From NCBI RefSeq assembly GCF_018614975.1, contig NZ_JAGGNR010000032.1, forward strand, positions 19,134-83,133: DNA of 64,000 bases, given 5' to 3'. The translations under genes and the position numbers were made by a program. Positions 1 through 9,106 of the stretch are shown in pieces. Numbering within the stretch: position 1 is the stretch's first letter; every line of letters begins with the position of its first letter. Under the pieces are notes generated by a model. That model searched no databases. It was not told the origin of the DNA and was given only the letters and a program-made list of their open reading frames with translations. The stretch comes from Paenibacillus polymyxa. GTDB taxonomy: Bacteria; Bacillota; Bacilli; Paenibacillales; Paenibacillaceae.

Positions 1-785
1 CTGTGTTCGGCCGCATTACCGATGATGGCCACAAGGAATGCACCGACAAACAGCTCGCTAAGTCCAAATTCAGAAGTGAAGACTTCGAGCGTGCCCACCA
101 GCCATTCACTGACGAAGGCAACCATGACTGTTGCGAGCACCAGGTAGAGAATAGATTTTTTCTTGGACCATGCCGGAGCATGCTCATGCGGTAGCTCCTC
201 ATCGCGATCCTCAGTGACGTCTGCAAGGTAGTTCTTATGTGTCACCATGGAGAATAGTAACCACGCAATATACGCGAGGATGAGCAATCCGGCCACGATG
301 AGACTAAGTGTATTGGTGTCTTTCTGTGTAATGGAATGTGTATTGAGAAAGACTGCCGGAATAAACAGGGCAATGATGGCAACAATCATCAGGGAACCAT
401 TCAGACCTGCAAGTGAGACATTATAATTCTGAATTTTGAACTTGAGTCCTCCGGCAAAAATACTTAACCCGAGCACTAACAGCAGATTTCCGATGATGGA
501 GCCTGTCAGACTTGCTTTGACCATGTCGAACAGTCCCTCTTTGACGAGGAAAATGGCGATGATCAATTCGGCGGCATTGCCGAAGGTTGCATTCAAGAAT
601 CCACCCAGCCGCTGTCCGGCGTAGTGGGCCACATTTTCGGTGGCTTTGCCTAAAAAACCGGCCACAAAAATAACCGAAATGGCTGATATCACGAACTGTA
701 GAATCGAATCCCATTTCATGTAGTGGGCGATGGCACTGAGTGCAAAGAACGCAATCAGCAAAATGGATGAAATCCGGTTTCTCAC
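1..785 (-). CDS. cax: Ca2+/H+ antiporter (Cax/ChaA type), N-terminal part
   Basis: Membrane cation:proton exchanger of the CaCA superfamily, expected to export Ca2+ in exchange for protons. The minus strand reads about 261 residues from a GTG at 783-785 without a stop before the window edge, so the C-terminal half lies outside. GAGGTG six bases upstream supports this start. Several hydrophobic helices are visible. The alpha-repeat signature GNAAELI lies near residues 69-75, and a second GNAAEH begins at the very edge, as expected for the second CaCA repeat. A charged His/Asp/Glu-rich loop (around DRDEELPHEH) separates the halves and could be cytosolic. The family is recognised with confidence. 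The ion is inferred from family membership; other divalent cations or K+/Na+ are possible. Confidence 0.85.
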   Translation of the reverse strand, partial: MRNRISSILLIAFFALSAIAHYMKWDSILQFVISAISVIFVAGFLGKATENVAHYAGQRLGGFLNATFGNAAELIIAIFLVKEGLFDMVKASLTGSIIGNLLLVLGLSIFAGGLKFKIQNYNVSLAGLNGSLMIVAIIALFIPAVFLNTHSITQKDTNTLSLIVAGLLILAYIAWLLFSMVTHKNYLADVTEDRDEELPHEHAPAWSKKKSILYLVLATVMVAFVSEWLVGTLEVFTSEFGLSELFVGAFLVAIIGNAAEH

Positions 786-968
786 AACAAACACCTCGGT
801 TATAAATTATTTTGTTTTGAATTACATTGTAAATCGCTTATGAGATTATTTTCATATTTCAATATAACCAAATGGTGGTAGGTTGTAAACGCATCTTTTT
901 GAGTTTAATTTGCTTTTTGGGGTGGAAAGGATTTAAAATACGAGTAACGAAGTGAAGGAGGATGTGGC

Positions 969-1331
969 ATGGCAGAACAACTTCAACTGGAGAGCGGAAA
1001 CATCCGGATTGCCGATGACGTGGTTGCAAAAATTGCCGGAATGGCTGCAATGGAAACGCCCGGAATTGCCGCAATGTCTGGAGGATTGTCAGAGGGCTGG
1101 GCGAAGCGACTCAGCGGTAAAAACGTACAGAAAGGCGTGAGCGTTGAGGTCGGCCAGCTGGAAGCAGCCATTGACCTGCGCATCATCGTCCTGTACGAAA
1201 CCCCGATTCATGAAGTTTCCCGTATGCTTCAGCAGAATGTAAGAGAAGCGGTAGAGACCATGACCGGATTACGCGTGGTTGAAGTCAATGTAAAGGTAGA
1301 AGGCGTATCTTTCAAAGGCGACGATCTGTAG
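969..1331 (+). CDS. Asp23/Gls24 family envelope stress protein
   Basis: A 120-residue Asp23/Gls24-fold protein, a small family linked to cell-envelope homeostasis. It starts at the ATG at 969 behind a strong GAAGGAGG site. Family features are the N-terminal ESGNIRIADDVVAKIAGMAA segment and the C-terminal alternating hydrophobic stretch (TGLRVVEVNVKVEGV). There is no membrane segment. The gene stands alone between the exchanger and a convergent ftsW gene, with a shared terminator downstream. In Bacillus the relatives sit beside fakA (yloU) or accBC (yqhY); in this window no such gene lies next to fakA, so this copy may be a relocated or additional paralogue. The molecular role is not known from sequence. 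Confidence 0.85.
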   Translation: MAEQLQLESGNIRIADDVVAKIAGMAAMETPGIAAMSGGLSEGWAKRLSGKNVQKGVSVEVGQLEAAIDLRIIVLYETPIHEVSRMLQQNVREAVETMTGLRVVEVNVKVEGVSFKGDDL

Positions 1332-1411
1332 AAATCGCAATCCGCAATGGAGGACAGAGCCGTATTGACCTGTTCTTCATTTTGATAGACAGCATTGTAA
1401 CGAGTACACAG

Positions 1412-1449
1412 AAAAAGGCTGCGCATCCATTAGGTGCACAGCCTTTTTT
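1412..1449. terminator. Bidirectional terminator between asp23-family gene and ftsW
   Basis: AAAAAGGCTG and CAGCCTTTTTT arms flank a short loop, with a T-run on the right and an A-run on the left. The hairpin can end both the rightward asp23-family transcript and the leftward ftsW transcript. Confidence 0.8.
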
Positions 1450-1459
1450 GTGTTGTTTT

Positions 1460-2749
1460 TTATCGAATCCGACGGATGGACTCCCGTGAACGAAGAGCAG
1501 GAGAGGTACGAGTCTGTGTCTGTACAGTCACGGACTTGGTTTTCTCTTCCTTAATCACGTCCAGATTGTTGGTGCGTGAGATACTGAGCAGAATGCCCAT
1601 GGCAACCATCATCACAAAGAGTGAGGTACCCCCATAACTGATAAACGGAAGCGTGACCCCCGTCACCGGAATGGTCTGAGTTACACCACCGATGTTGATA
1701 AATGCCTGAATCGCAATCAGTCCCATAATTCCAATACCGACCAATGTTCCGAATGGATCGGGACAGCGGAGAGAGACAATAATTCCGCGCCAGATGAAGT
1801 ATAGATACACAAGAAGAAATAATGCACTTCCGATGAACCCGAGCTCTTCCCCGATGACGGAAAATATGAAGTCGTTATATGCATTTGGCAAATAGTGCAG
1901 CTTCATCGTACCTTGTCCGATCCCGGAGCCTGTGATGCCGCCATCACCAATGGCAACAAGGGAACGGTAGAGGTTAAGACTTCCGCCATTAATATCAGAT
2001 AATGGATCAAGAAAAGCCTGAATACGTCCGATCTTGTAGTTCTGCTCGGCAGTAACCGCTGTTGCAGCAGTCGTTGTGTCTGAAGGAGACATGGAAGAGA
2101 ACAGGGAGTTCGCTCCGAACGCCAGTGCTCCACCGAGTACAACCAAGAGAATTGAACCCAGGATATGTTTCATACTGGCGCCACCGGCATAGATCAACAG
2201 ACCACAGGTAGACACCAGAATGAAGGTGGTACCAAAGTCTGGTTGCAGCATGATCAGTCCTGCAATGAATCCAACGATGAACAAAACGGGAAAATACCCT
2301 GTTTTGAAAACCCTGAATTTCTCACCTTTTTTGGTAATAAGAGCAGAGAGATATAGAATGATAGCAATTTTCGCGAACTCTGCAGGCTGAAGACTGAAAC
2401 CAAAAATGTGAATCCAGCTTCGTGCACCGTTCAATACTGCACCTGAGATCAAAACAATCACCAGCATGACCGTAGTGAGCAGAAAAAAGGGTGCATAGAG
2501 CTTTTTGTACTTGTTGAAGCGGATATTCATGGCAAAAAACATGCCAAATAGACCGATAATCGCCCACACAAGTTGTTTTTTCGTGAAGTAAAGGGCATCA
2601 TTGTTAAATCTTTCGCTTGCGATTGCAATGCTGGAACTGGAGCTGAATACCATCACCAGTCCAAAGCCCACCAACAATAAAGTGAGGATTAGCAGTTGAA
2701 AATCCGGCGTGCCTCTCTTCGTTTTCGTTTGGGCCGTTTGTTGTTTCAT
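1460..2749 (-). CDS. ftsW: FtsW/RodA/SpoVE-type peptidoglycan glycosyltransferase
   Basis: A 429-residue polytopic SEDS protein that polymerises lipid II into peptidoglycan at the division septum with a class b PBP; older annotations call it a lipid II flippase. The N-terminus is a short basic cytoplasmic tail followed by about ten hydrophobic segments. Diagnostic sequences are the YFTKKQLVW region, the lipid-interacting LQPAEFAK loop, and the conserved C-terminal GVTLPFISYGGTS loop. The Arg/Thr-rich C-terminal tail is cytoplasmic. It is transcribed leftward just after the yugN-like gene, with 13 bases between them, so the two are probably one transcript. FtsW, RodA and SpoVE are hard to separate by sequence alone; the long soluble tail and length favour FtsW or SpoVE over RodA. 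Confidence 0.88.
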   Translation of the reverse strand: MKQQTAQTKTKRGTPDFQLLILTLLLVGFGLVMVFSSSSSIAIASERFNNDALYFTKKQLVWAIIGLFGMFFAMNIRFNKYKKLYAPFFLLTTVMLVIVLISGAVLNGARSWIHIFGFSLQPAEFAKIAIILYLSALITKKGEKFRVFKTGYFPVLFIVGFIAGLIMLQPDFGTTFILVSTCGLLIYAGGASMKHILGSILLVVLGGALAFGANSLFSSMSPSDTTTAATAVTAEQNYKIGRIQAFLDPLSDINGGSLNLYRSLVAIGDGGITGSGIGQGTMKLHYLPNAYNDFIFSVIGEELGFIGSALFLLVYLYFIWRGIIVSLRCPDPFGTLVGIGIMGLIAIQAFINIGGVTQTIPVTGVTLPFISYGGTSLFVMMVAMGILLSISRTNNLDVIKEEKTKSVTVQTQTRTSPALRSRESIRRIR

Positions 2750-2762
2750 CGTTTGGCCCAGC

Positions 2763-3110
2763 CTATGCTTCCAGCAGTTCTTTAAGCTGCTGTAATTTTT
2801 CGGCTGCCAGCTTCACGACTGGTTGCGGAACGGAAGAGTCATAATCCAGGCCGTGAGGGAAAGTGGCTTTGCCAAGGTATACTGCTTCAACAGCAAGAAC
2901 GGTATCCGGTTTTTCCAATTTGCCTTCCACAGCGCGGGTATTAATGCGTACAAAGTATTCTGAGTTGGTTTGTTCATCTTCAATTTTGTAGTCATATGTA
3001 GCACGGTAATATTCCCATTGCCACCGGACAAATCCGACTTTCTCGGCGCTCTCATCCAGGTATGCCAAGTCGCTCTTCAAGCCATCCAAGCCTGTATTCT
3101 CAAAAATCAT
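2763..3110 (-). CDS. yugN: YugN-like family protein
   Basis: A 115-residue soluble protein of the YugN-like family, known from Bacillus and relatives and without a defined biochemical role. The start MIFENTGLDGL and the segment WEYYRATYDYKIEDE are typical. A purine-rich GGATCAAACG... leader precedes the ATG at 3110, with GAGGAGG further upstream on the minus strand. It lies directly upstream of ftsW in the same orientation and probably shares its transcript. No catalytic motif is visible. Confidence 0.8.
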   Translation of the reverse strand: MIFENTGLDGLKSDLAYLDESAEKVGFVRWQWEYYRATYDYKIEDEQTNSEYFVRINTRAVEGKLEKPDTVLAVEAVYLGKATFPHGLDYDSSVPQPVVKLAAEKLQQLKELLEA

Positions 3111-3320
3111 AAGCGTTTGATCCTCCTCATAAGCTTCCGAGTATAATTTCTCGATTATTTCTCTAGTTCATGATAGTATGTTTCCCCTTCCCGTGCAAGC
3201 TTTCCAAAGGCGTTTCGTATCGGTTTTCTTCCAATTCTGCTACAATATACAGCAATAGGTTTGAAGAGGAAGGTTCGGGCTTGATCCAAGTCCCGTTCAA
3301 GATTGAAAGGGTGGAGAGAT

Positions 3321-4490
3321 ATGACTAATAATATATGGTGGGAAGATCTGCAGATCCACATGGTGGAATGGCGGCGTCACCTTCATCGCAATCCTGAGGT
3401 TTCCTTTCATGAGGAGAAGACATCCTCTTTTGTAGCGGATATGTTGGAGAGCTTTGGCGTTGAAGTGAGGCGTCATGTTGGCGGTCACGGGGTCATCGGT
3501 ACAATTCGTGGGGACAAGCCGGGGCCTGTCGTCATGCTGCGGGCCGATATGGATGCACTGCCGATTCAGGATGAGAAGGATATCGAATATGCGTCACAAC
3601 AAGCAGGAGCGATGCATGCATGCGGCCACGATGGTCATATCTCGATTTTGCTGGGTACGGCATTGTATTTCAGCCGTCACAAGCAGGAGATCCAAGGCGA
3701 AATTCGGTTTTTATTCCAGCCGGCAGAAGAACTGCTTCCGGGCGGTGCAGTTCAGGTCATTGCGGACGGCGCGCTTGAAGGTGTGGATGTCATATACGGC
3801 ATTCATCTCTGGACCCCGCTGCCTGTAGGTGTTGTTGCCAGCAAGGCAGGGCCGATGATGGCGGCTGCGGACGACTTTTACATTGAGATCAAAGGCAAAG
3901 GTGGACATGGCGGGATGCCGCAATCCACCATAGACAGTCTTATCGCGGGTTCTGCGCTTGTGATGCAGCTTCAGACCGTTGTCAGTCGTTCGGTTGATCC
4001 ATTGCAACCAGCAGTGCTGACCATTGGTACAATGCAGGCGGGAGCGGCTCAGAATGTAATTGCAGAGCAATGCAAAATGAGCGGTACGGTAAGAACGTTT
4101 GATGAAGAGACTCGAAACGGGATGAAAGAGCGTGTGCTTACCATGGTAGCCCAGACAGGGGCAGCGTATGGGGCAGAGACGCAAGTGAAATATATTATGG
4201 GATACCCGCCTGTGGTGAATGATGAACAGGAGACAGCACGTTTCTTCAGGGAAGCTACAGAATTATTTGGGGCAGAACGAGTGCAAGCATCCCCGATGCT
4301 GATGCCAGCGGAAGACTTTGCGTATTATCTGCAGAAGGTTCCGGGGTGCTTTATGTTTGTTGGAGCAGGCAATCCGGAAAAAAATGCGATCTATCCGCAT
4401 CATCATCCGATGTTTGATTTTGATGAAGACGCGATGCAGACGGCGGTAAAATTATTTATCGCCATGGCCAAGGGTTACACAGCCGAATGA
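3321..4490 (+). CDS. M20-family amidohydrolase (N-acyl-amino-acid deacylase type)
   Basis: A 389-residue dinuclear metal amidohydrolase that cleaves N-acyl groups from amino acids or related compounds. The ATG at 3321 follows GGTGGAGAG; a TTG 18 bases upstream is less likely. Metal-ligand motifs are in place: RADMDALP (75-82), HACGHDGH (99-106), PAEE (134-137) and His162, plus the C-terminal HHHPMFDFDE segment. A dimerisation lid domain (GKGGHGGMPQ, about residue 195) separates the halves. The N-acetyl-diaminopimelate deacetylase, hippurate hydrolase and IAA-amino-acid hydrolase branches are similar, so the substrate cannot be fixed. It is monocistronic, with a strong terminator just downstream. 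Confidence 0.85.
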   Translation: MTNNIWWEDLQIHMVEWRRHLHRNPEVSFHEEKTSSFVADMLESFGVEVRRHVGGHGVIGTIRGDKPGPVVMLRADMDALPIQDEKDIEYASQQAGAMHACGHDGHISILLGTALYFSRHKQEIQGEIRFLFQPAEELLPGGAVQVIADGALEGVDVIYGIHLWTPLPVGVVASKAGPMMAAADDFYIEIKGKGGHGGMPQSTIDSLIAGSALVMQLQTVVSRSVDPLQPAVLTIGTMQAGAAQNVIAEQCKMSGTVRTFDEETRNGMKERVLTMVAQTGAAYGAETQVKYIMGYPPVVNDEQETARFFREATELFGAERVQASPMLMPAEDFAYYLQKVPGCFMFVGAGNPEKNAIYPHHHPMFDFDEDAMQTAVKLFIAMAKGYTAE

Positions 4491-4507
4491 CTTTAGATGC
4501 AGTTGGG

Positions 4508-4546
4508 CATCCTGTTCATACCTAGGTATGGGCAGGATGTTTTTTT
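4508..4546 (+). terminator. Terminator after M20 amidohydrolase
   Basis: Nested perfect arms, CATCCTG/CAGGATG outside and CATACC/GGTATG inside, are followed by seven T residues. Confidence 0.88.
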
Positions 4547-4564
4547 GTGGATTTTTATAGATGT

Positions 4565-4662
4565 TGTTCAAAAAGTCCACTTTTTGGGTACTGAAAACCA
4601 ACTTTTTGAACTCGCAATTATACAGGTTCATTTTCGGAAGCTGCCGGAACTGGACTTTTTTG
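4565..4662. repeat. Short inverted-repeat element upstream of the XPB gene
   Basis: GTTCAAAAAGT (4566-4576) is perfectly complementary to ACTTTTTGAAC (4601-4611). The same left arm extended, CAAAAAGTCCA (4569-4579), pairs with TGGACTTTTTTG (4651-4662). The block lies between the upstream terminator and the AGGAGG of the next gene. It looks like a small palindromic intergenic repeat, with a degenerate right end. The repeat-family status is inferred; only the inverted symmetry is seen directly. Confidence 0.5.
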
Positions 4663-4681
4663 TGATAGGAGGAAGGCTCGA

Positions 4682-6376
4682 ATGGAAGGAACAGAACATA
4701 TGGTAAGGACAGATGCTTGTATCGTTCAGCGAGATTTTACAGTTTTGCTGGAAGTTGGACACCCCGGATTCGAAAGAGCAAGAGAACAGCTTGGGATGTA
4801 TTCAGAACTGGTTAAGACACCGGCAGCGTTCCATACCTACCGAATCACTCCGTTATCGCTCTGGAATGCAGCTGCGCTGGGATGGAATGCAGATCAGGTC
4901 ATCGCAAGTCTGGAGCTGGTCTCGCGCTGGAACGTGCCTGCTGCACTCATACAGGATGTTCGGAGAATCATGGATCAGTATGGCAAATTAAAGCTGCATT
5001 CCGAAGCAGATCACACCAGAATGCGCCTTTACAGTGAGGATGAGCGGTTGCTGGATGAACTAAGTGGATTGAAAACGATAGCTGCCTTTCGCATGGAACG
5101 CAAGGACGCTCATGAACTTCTGCTCCCAGGAGAACAGCGAGGGTTATTGAAAAGGGAATTAACACGGCTGGGTTACCCCGTACTTGATTACGTGGGGTAT
5201 CGGGAGGGGACCAAACTTTCATTCCAATGGCGAACCAATGATCCAGGGGGCCGTTCAGAGCGATTTGCGCTGCGTTCTTACCAGAGAGAGGCTGTAGATG
5301 CATTTGAAGGCAGTGAGGGCATGGGAGGAAGCGGCTTACTCGTACTTCCTTGCGGGGCAGGCAAAACGGTCATTGGCATGGGCGTTCTGGAGCGGCTTCA
5401 ATGTGAATGCCTTATTTTGACGTCCAATACAACGTCTGTGAGACAGTGGATTCAGGAAATTCAGGACAAAACAACGATTACCAGCGAACAGATTGGCGAG
5501 TATTCAGGTCAGAAAAAACAGGTGAAACCTGTGACTGTAGCTACATATCAGATTCTTACACATCGGAAATCAAAGGATGCTGATTTTACCCACATCAAAT
5601 TGCTTAGTGAGCGACAATGGGGGCTGATCATTTATGATGAAGTGCATTTGCTGCCAGCGCCGGTGTTTCGCGCAACTGCGGATATTCAAGCTACACGAAG
5701 ACTGGGATTAACGGCTACATTGGTTCGAGAGGATGGCTGTGAACAGGATGTATTCTCGCTGATTGGTCCGAAGCTTTATGATATGCCGTGGAAACAACTG
5801 GAGCAGCAAGGGTGGATTGCTGATGTACAATGTCAGGAGATACGTATCCCTTTTTCCCCGGAACTAAGATCGAAATATCTGCAAGCCGAGGTTAAGCACC
5901 AGTTTCGATTGGCTGCCGAGAATCCGGCGAAAGTACGTGTAGTCAAGCGTTTGCTGGAACGTCATCGGGATTTGCCTGCGCTAGTGATTGGACAATATCT
6001 GGATCAACTAGAGTTGATTGCCCGGGAAATTGAAGCACCTCTGATCTCGGGGACCATGTCACAGCAAGAGCGAATCAAATGGTTTTCCGCATTTCGGCGT
6101 GGAGAGATTAAAACGATTGTTGTATCCAAGGTTGCCAATTTTGCTGTGGATCTGCCTGATGCTGCGGTTGCGCTTGAAATATCCGGGAGTTTCGGGTCAA
6201 GACAGGAAGAAGCACAGCGGTTGGGACGAATTCTGAGACCAAAAGCTGGTGAAAACAAGGCATATTTCTATGCGTTGGTATCAGAGGATAGTAAGGAACA
6301 GGAGTTTGCATTAAACCGTCAGATGTTCTTGGTGGAGCAGGGATATGAATATGCCATCGTTCATGAGAACGAATAG
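4682..6376 (+). CDS. XPB/Ssl2-type DNA helicase
   Basis: A 564-residue superfamily 2 DNA helicase of the bacterial XPB branch, a 3'-5' DNA translocase linked to repair. The ATG at 4682 sits nine bases after AGGAGG. Domains in order: an N-terminal damage-recognition-like region (1-195), helicase domain 1 with the Q-like SYQREAVDAF (199-208), Walker A PCGAGKT (223-229), DEVH box (319-322) and LGLTATLVREDG (341-352), then helicase domain 2 ending with EEAQRLGRILRPK. These match XPB rather than RecG or UvrB. The next gene, 37 bases downstream, encodes a large protein that resembles helicase-associated partners found beside bacterial XPB genes. The exact repair pathway in Firmicutes is not established. 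Confidence 0.9.
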   Translation: MEGTEHMVRTDACIVQRDFTVLLEVGHPGFERAREQLGMYSELVKTPAAFHTYRITPLSLWNAAALGWNADQVIASLELVSRWNVPAALIQDVRRIMDQYGKLKLHSEADHTRMRLYSEDERLLDELSGLKTIAAFRMERKDAHELLLPGEQRGLLKRELTRLGYPVLDYVGYREGTKLSFQWRTNDPGGRSERFALRSYQREAVDAFEGSEGMGGSGLLVLPCGAGKTVIGMGVLERLQCECLILTSNTTSVRQWIQEIQDKTTITSEQIGEYSGQKKQVKPVTVATYQILTHRKSKDADFTHIKLLSERQWGLIIYDEVHLLPAPVFRATADIQATRRLGLTATLVREDGCEQDVFSLIGPKLYDMPWKQLEQQGWIADVQCQEIRIPFSPELRSKYLQAEVKHQFRLAAENPAKVRVVKRLLERHRDLPALVIGQYLDQLELIAREIEAPLISGTMSQQERIKWFSAFRRGEIKTIVVSKVANFAVDLPDAAVALEISGSFGSRQEEAQRLGRILRPKAGENKAYFYALVSEDSKEQEFALNRQMFLVEQGYEYAIVHENE

Positions 6377-6413
6377 TTCATTTTATACTCGCGAAAAGAG
6401 GAGGGATTGGGAT

Positions 6414-8135
6414 ATGTCTTCAATTGAACCAATAGATGAGCCTGTTGTACTGAACCTTGATTCATGGTCAAAGCTTACTTTGGTGGAGCAAAAAGTGCTT
6501 GGTGCAATTTTTCACAAACATGCCGGTCAGCCTTTTTCCTCCCTCCTGCCGCGAGAACAGTGGGCCATCGAAGGACTAAGTGTCGCAGAAGCCAAATCTT
6601 CATTCGCGAACCTTAGGCAGCAAAGATGGATTGAATCTGTATATAAGAGTTGGGGGGAGCGATTATTCTATATTCCTGCTTCGCTGATGGAGACATTAAC
6701 GATTGCTTACGCACAAAGAGTGGGCATAACCATTGAACAGATGGGACAGCATGCTCATGTACTACAGGAAGGGAAGCCGGATATTGCTGCAGAGCTACTT
6801 CATCTGATCGCGTGGATCAAAAGAGAAGGACTTCCTTTAACAGGTAAGGGCACTATACATAAAAAAAGTGTTCAAAAATTAAGTGTGCTCACGGTGTTAT
6901 CTTCGACAGACTTTGATGGTTTGAGCATCCAATATGAACATTCGGATTTGTATCAGACCCACGTAGCAATCCTTCTCGATCTATTGCTCAGTCTGAATCT
7001 GGTTCAGAAGTCAGATGGCCGAATTCAGATTGTAGATCATCAACTACAGAGATGGTTGAAGCTCTCGTGGAGACAGATGCATCAGGAAATATATCAAGCG
7101 TGTATGGAAAGATACGGAGAAGCCGAACCCGCACTGCAGCATTTCCGTTATCAATTGGCGGTGCTCGCTCCAGGAAAGAACATATGGTGCCATATAGAGA
7201 ATGCGGAGTTGAAACCACGGGTCATGAGCTGGCTCTGCGCACTGGCTGGATGGGGGTATGGTGAAGTTGGAGAGGATCAGTCGGGAGAGCTGGTATTCCG
7301 CTGGCTGATCGAACCGCAGAGCCTTTTATATCGAGAACAAGAGATGGTAAGTGAAACGGAGCCGTGTGGATTTTACATGCAGCCTGATTTTGAGATGTTG
7401 GTGCCACCGGAAGCAGGGCCTGATGTGATCTGGATGGTGGAGCAATGTGCAGTACGGGTGACGCGTGATCGGATGTCCATCTATCGAATGACAAGAGAAC
7501 GATTCGTTTCGGCCTTAGCCAGAGGGTATGGATTACATGAAATGATGGAGTTTCTGGATCAATATGCTCTGACAGGCATCCCGGAGAATGTACGTATTGC
7601 GTTGGAAGATTGGGGAAGGGAGACGGATGCTGCACCGTTGACTGTAGAACAGAAGATGGAGGCAACGGAGGCAAGTAGAGGTTCCGAAGATGATCCGAAG
7701 TTATTAGAAAAAGATGTGTTGACCGGTGTATATCCTCCTTCTTTCTACACACCCGATAATAAAGGTCTGGTTGATGTCCCTGCATTTCTGCATGGGTTGG
7801 AGCGTGATCATTCTGTCATTGAGAAGAAGTTCTCTCTGTTGGGGTTTGAGGAGATACCGGAGACCTGGTACAAGGAGTGGCGTCGATATCATAGTTCAAC
7901 CGCACGACAGATTGCTGCCAAAGCCATTGAGTGGCAGACCAAGCTGGGGATTCAACAGGAAAATCGTACGCAATACCTCATTCCACATCAGGTAGAAGGT
8001 CATGAACAATGGACTTTAAGCGGTTGGTGCATGCTGGATTCAAGTGAACATGCAGCAGAGACGGAATGGCGTACATTCTCCCCGTCAGAGTGGGATACAA
8101 TGCGTCTTATCCTGCCAGATGATGTCATAACCTGA
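6414..8135 (+). CDS. Helicase-associated protein, XPB partner
   Basis: A 573-residue soluble protein encoded just after the XPB helicase and probably co-transcribed with it. The ATG at 6414 follows GAGGAGGGA. No Walker motif or nuclease triad is visible. The N-terminal third looks winged-helix-like (LTLVEQKVLGAIF; AKSSFANLRQQRWIES). A central segment, GFYMQPDFEMLVPPEAGPDVIWMVE (about 327-351), matches the pattern of the helicase-associated domain often encoded beside bacterial XPB. The C-terminal part is Trp-rich (DTWYKEWRRYHSS region, about 490-505). The role is inferred from this pairing: a DNA-binding or loading partner of XPB. In archaea the XPB partner is the nuclease Bax1, which this protein does not obviously resemble. 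Confidence 0.7.
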   Translation: MSSIEPIDEPVVLNLDSWSKLTLVEQKVLGAIFHKHAGQPFSSLLPREQWAIEGLSVAEAKSSFANLRQQRWIESVYKSWGERLFYIPASLMETLTIAYAQRVGITIEQMGQHAHVLQEGKPDIAAELLHLIAWIKREGLPLTGKGTIHKKSVQKLSVLTVLSSTDFDGLSIQYEHSDLYQTHVAILLDLLLSLNLVQKSDGRIQIVDHQLQRWLKLSWRQMHQEIYQACMERYGEAEPALQHFRYQLAVLAPGKNIWCHIENAELKPRVMSWLCALAGWGYGEVGEDQSGELVFRWLIEPQSLLYREQEMVSETEPCGFYMQPDFEMLVPPEAGPDVIWMVEQCAVRVTRDRMSIYRMTRERFVSALARGYGLHEMMEFLDQYALTGIPENVRIALEDWGRETDAAPLTVEQKMEATEASRGSEDDPKLLEKDVLTGVYPPSFYTPDNKGLVDVPAFLHGLERDHSVIEKKFSLLGFEEIPETWYKEWRRYHSSTARQIAAKAIEWQTKLGIQQENRTQYLIPHQVEGHEQWTLSGWCMLDSSEHAAETEWRTFSPSEWDTMRLILPDDVIT

Positions 8136-8287
8136 CTATTTCACGTGAATATTAGGTTGAAAGGCGAATTTTCGAGTTCTCCCTATTTCTAATTGCAGGA
8201 AAAACTCTTCTTAACTATTCATGGATATGCTATGATGAGATAGTCTACGTTAAGTAGAACTTTATATATAGATAGGATGAATATTTC

Positions 8288-8725
8288 ATGAGCGTAGCGG
8301 AAATGAACACGGTCGATATGGCCCAAGTGTTAACGGGCGCATATGAACTGGGCGACATGATTAACCAATCTGCCGAAGTATCGGATTATTTATATTGGAA
8401 GCAGCAAGTCGAGACTACACCTGAGATTCAGATGGGGATTCGTAAGCTGAATGCCAAGAAGGAATTGTTTGAAGAAACACAGCGTTTCGGTCATTTTCAC
8501 CCGGATTATCATGCAGCAAAAGACCAGGTGAAGGCGCTGGAACAGGAGTTGGAAAATTTCGAGGCGGTAATCCGCTTCAAACAGGCAGAGAAGTCCCTGG
8601 ATGATATGTTATTCCAGATGTCAGAGACCATTGCATTTGCAGTGTCAACGACCATTAAGGTACCAAGCAATGACCCGAATCCGAAGGGCGGCTGTGGTAG
8701 TGGCGGCAAGTGTGGTTGCAGTTAA
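8288..8725 (+). CDS. ylbF: YlbF/YmcA family regulator
   Basis: A 145-residue helical protein of the YlbF/YmcA family. In B. subtilis YlbF, YmcA and YaaT form a complex that carries Fe-S clusters and adjusts RNase Y activity, so affecting competence, biofilm and sporulation. The ATG at 8288 follows AGGATGA. Two long amphipathic helices are visible (about 18-60 and 70-115). The C-terminal GGCGSGGKCGCS supplies three cysteines, consistent with the cluster-binding cysteines of the family. It is followed 27 bases later by ylbG, the same order as in Bacillus. Confidence 0.88.
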   Translation: MSVAEMNTVDMAQVLTGAYELGDMINQSAEVSDYLYWKQQVETTPEIQMGIRKLNAKKELFEETQRFGHFHPDYHAAKDQVKALEQELENFEAVIRFKQAEKSLDDMLFQMSETIAFAVSTTIKVPSNDPNPKGGCGSGGKCGCS

Positions 8726-8752
8726 GTAATCATTATAGAAGGGCGGGGAACG

Positions 8753-9019
8753 ATGATGTTTGCGGAAAGGACAGGATTCATTATTTGGGTTAGTGATTTG
8801 AAGGCTGCCCGTAATCTCGAAAAATATGGCACCGTGCATTATATCTCCCGCCGTATGCATTATGTAGTCATGTATGTTAATGCAGAACGGGCAGAAGATA
8901 CGATGAAAAATGTGAAGCGACTTTCCTATGTGCGCAAGATCGAACGCTCGTATCGTAATGAGATCAAAACCGAGTATGCCAGCAAAACGATGGACAAAAC
9001 GAGCTTTTACGGAATATAG
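8753..9019 (+). CDS. ylbG: YlbG family protein (DUF2129)
   Basis: An 88-residue small soluble protein of the YlbG family, of unknown biochemical function, almost always found beside ylbF. The family core is visible as RTGFIIWVSDLKAARNLEKYG and VMYVNAERAEDTMKNV. The start could be either of two consecutive ATG codons at 8753 and 8756 behind a GGGCGGGG stretch. A terminator ends the ylbF-ylbG unit just downstream. Confidence 0.87.
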   Translation: MMFAERTGFIIWVSDLKAARNLEKYGTVHYISRRMHYVVMYVNAERAEDTMKNVKRLSYVRKIERSYRNEIKTEYASKTMDKTSFYGI

Positions 9020-9030
9020 ACGAGAAACTG

Positions 9031-9057
9031 GAGGGACCCTGTGGGGTCGCTCTTTTC
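9031..9057 (+). terminator. Terminator after ylbFG
   Basis: GAGGGACCC and GGGTCgCTC arms close a four-base loop, followed by TTTTCTTG. The stem has one bulged base. Confidence 0.65.
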
Positions 9058-9106
9058 TTGAATTATGCACAAATTGGCTATTGTGAAAAAAAGTTAAACT
9101 TACGCC

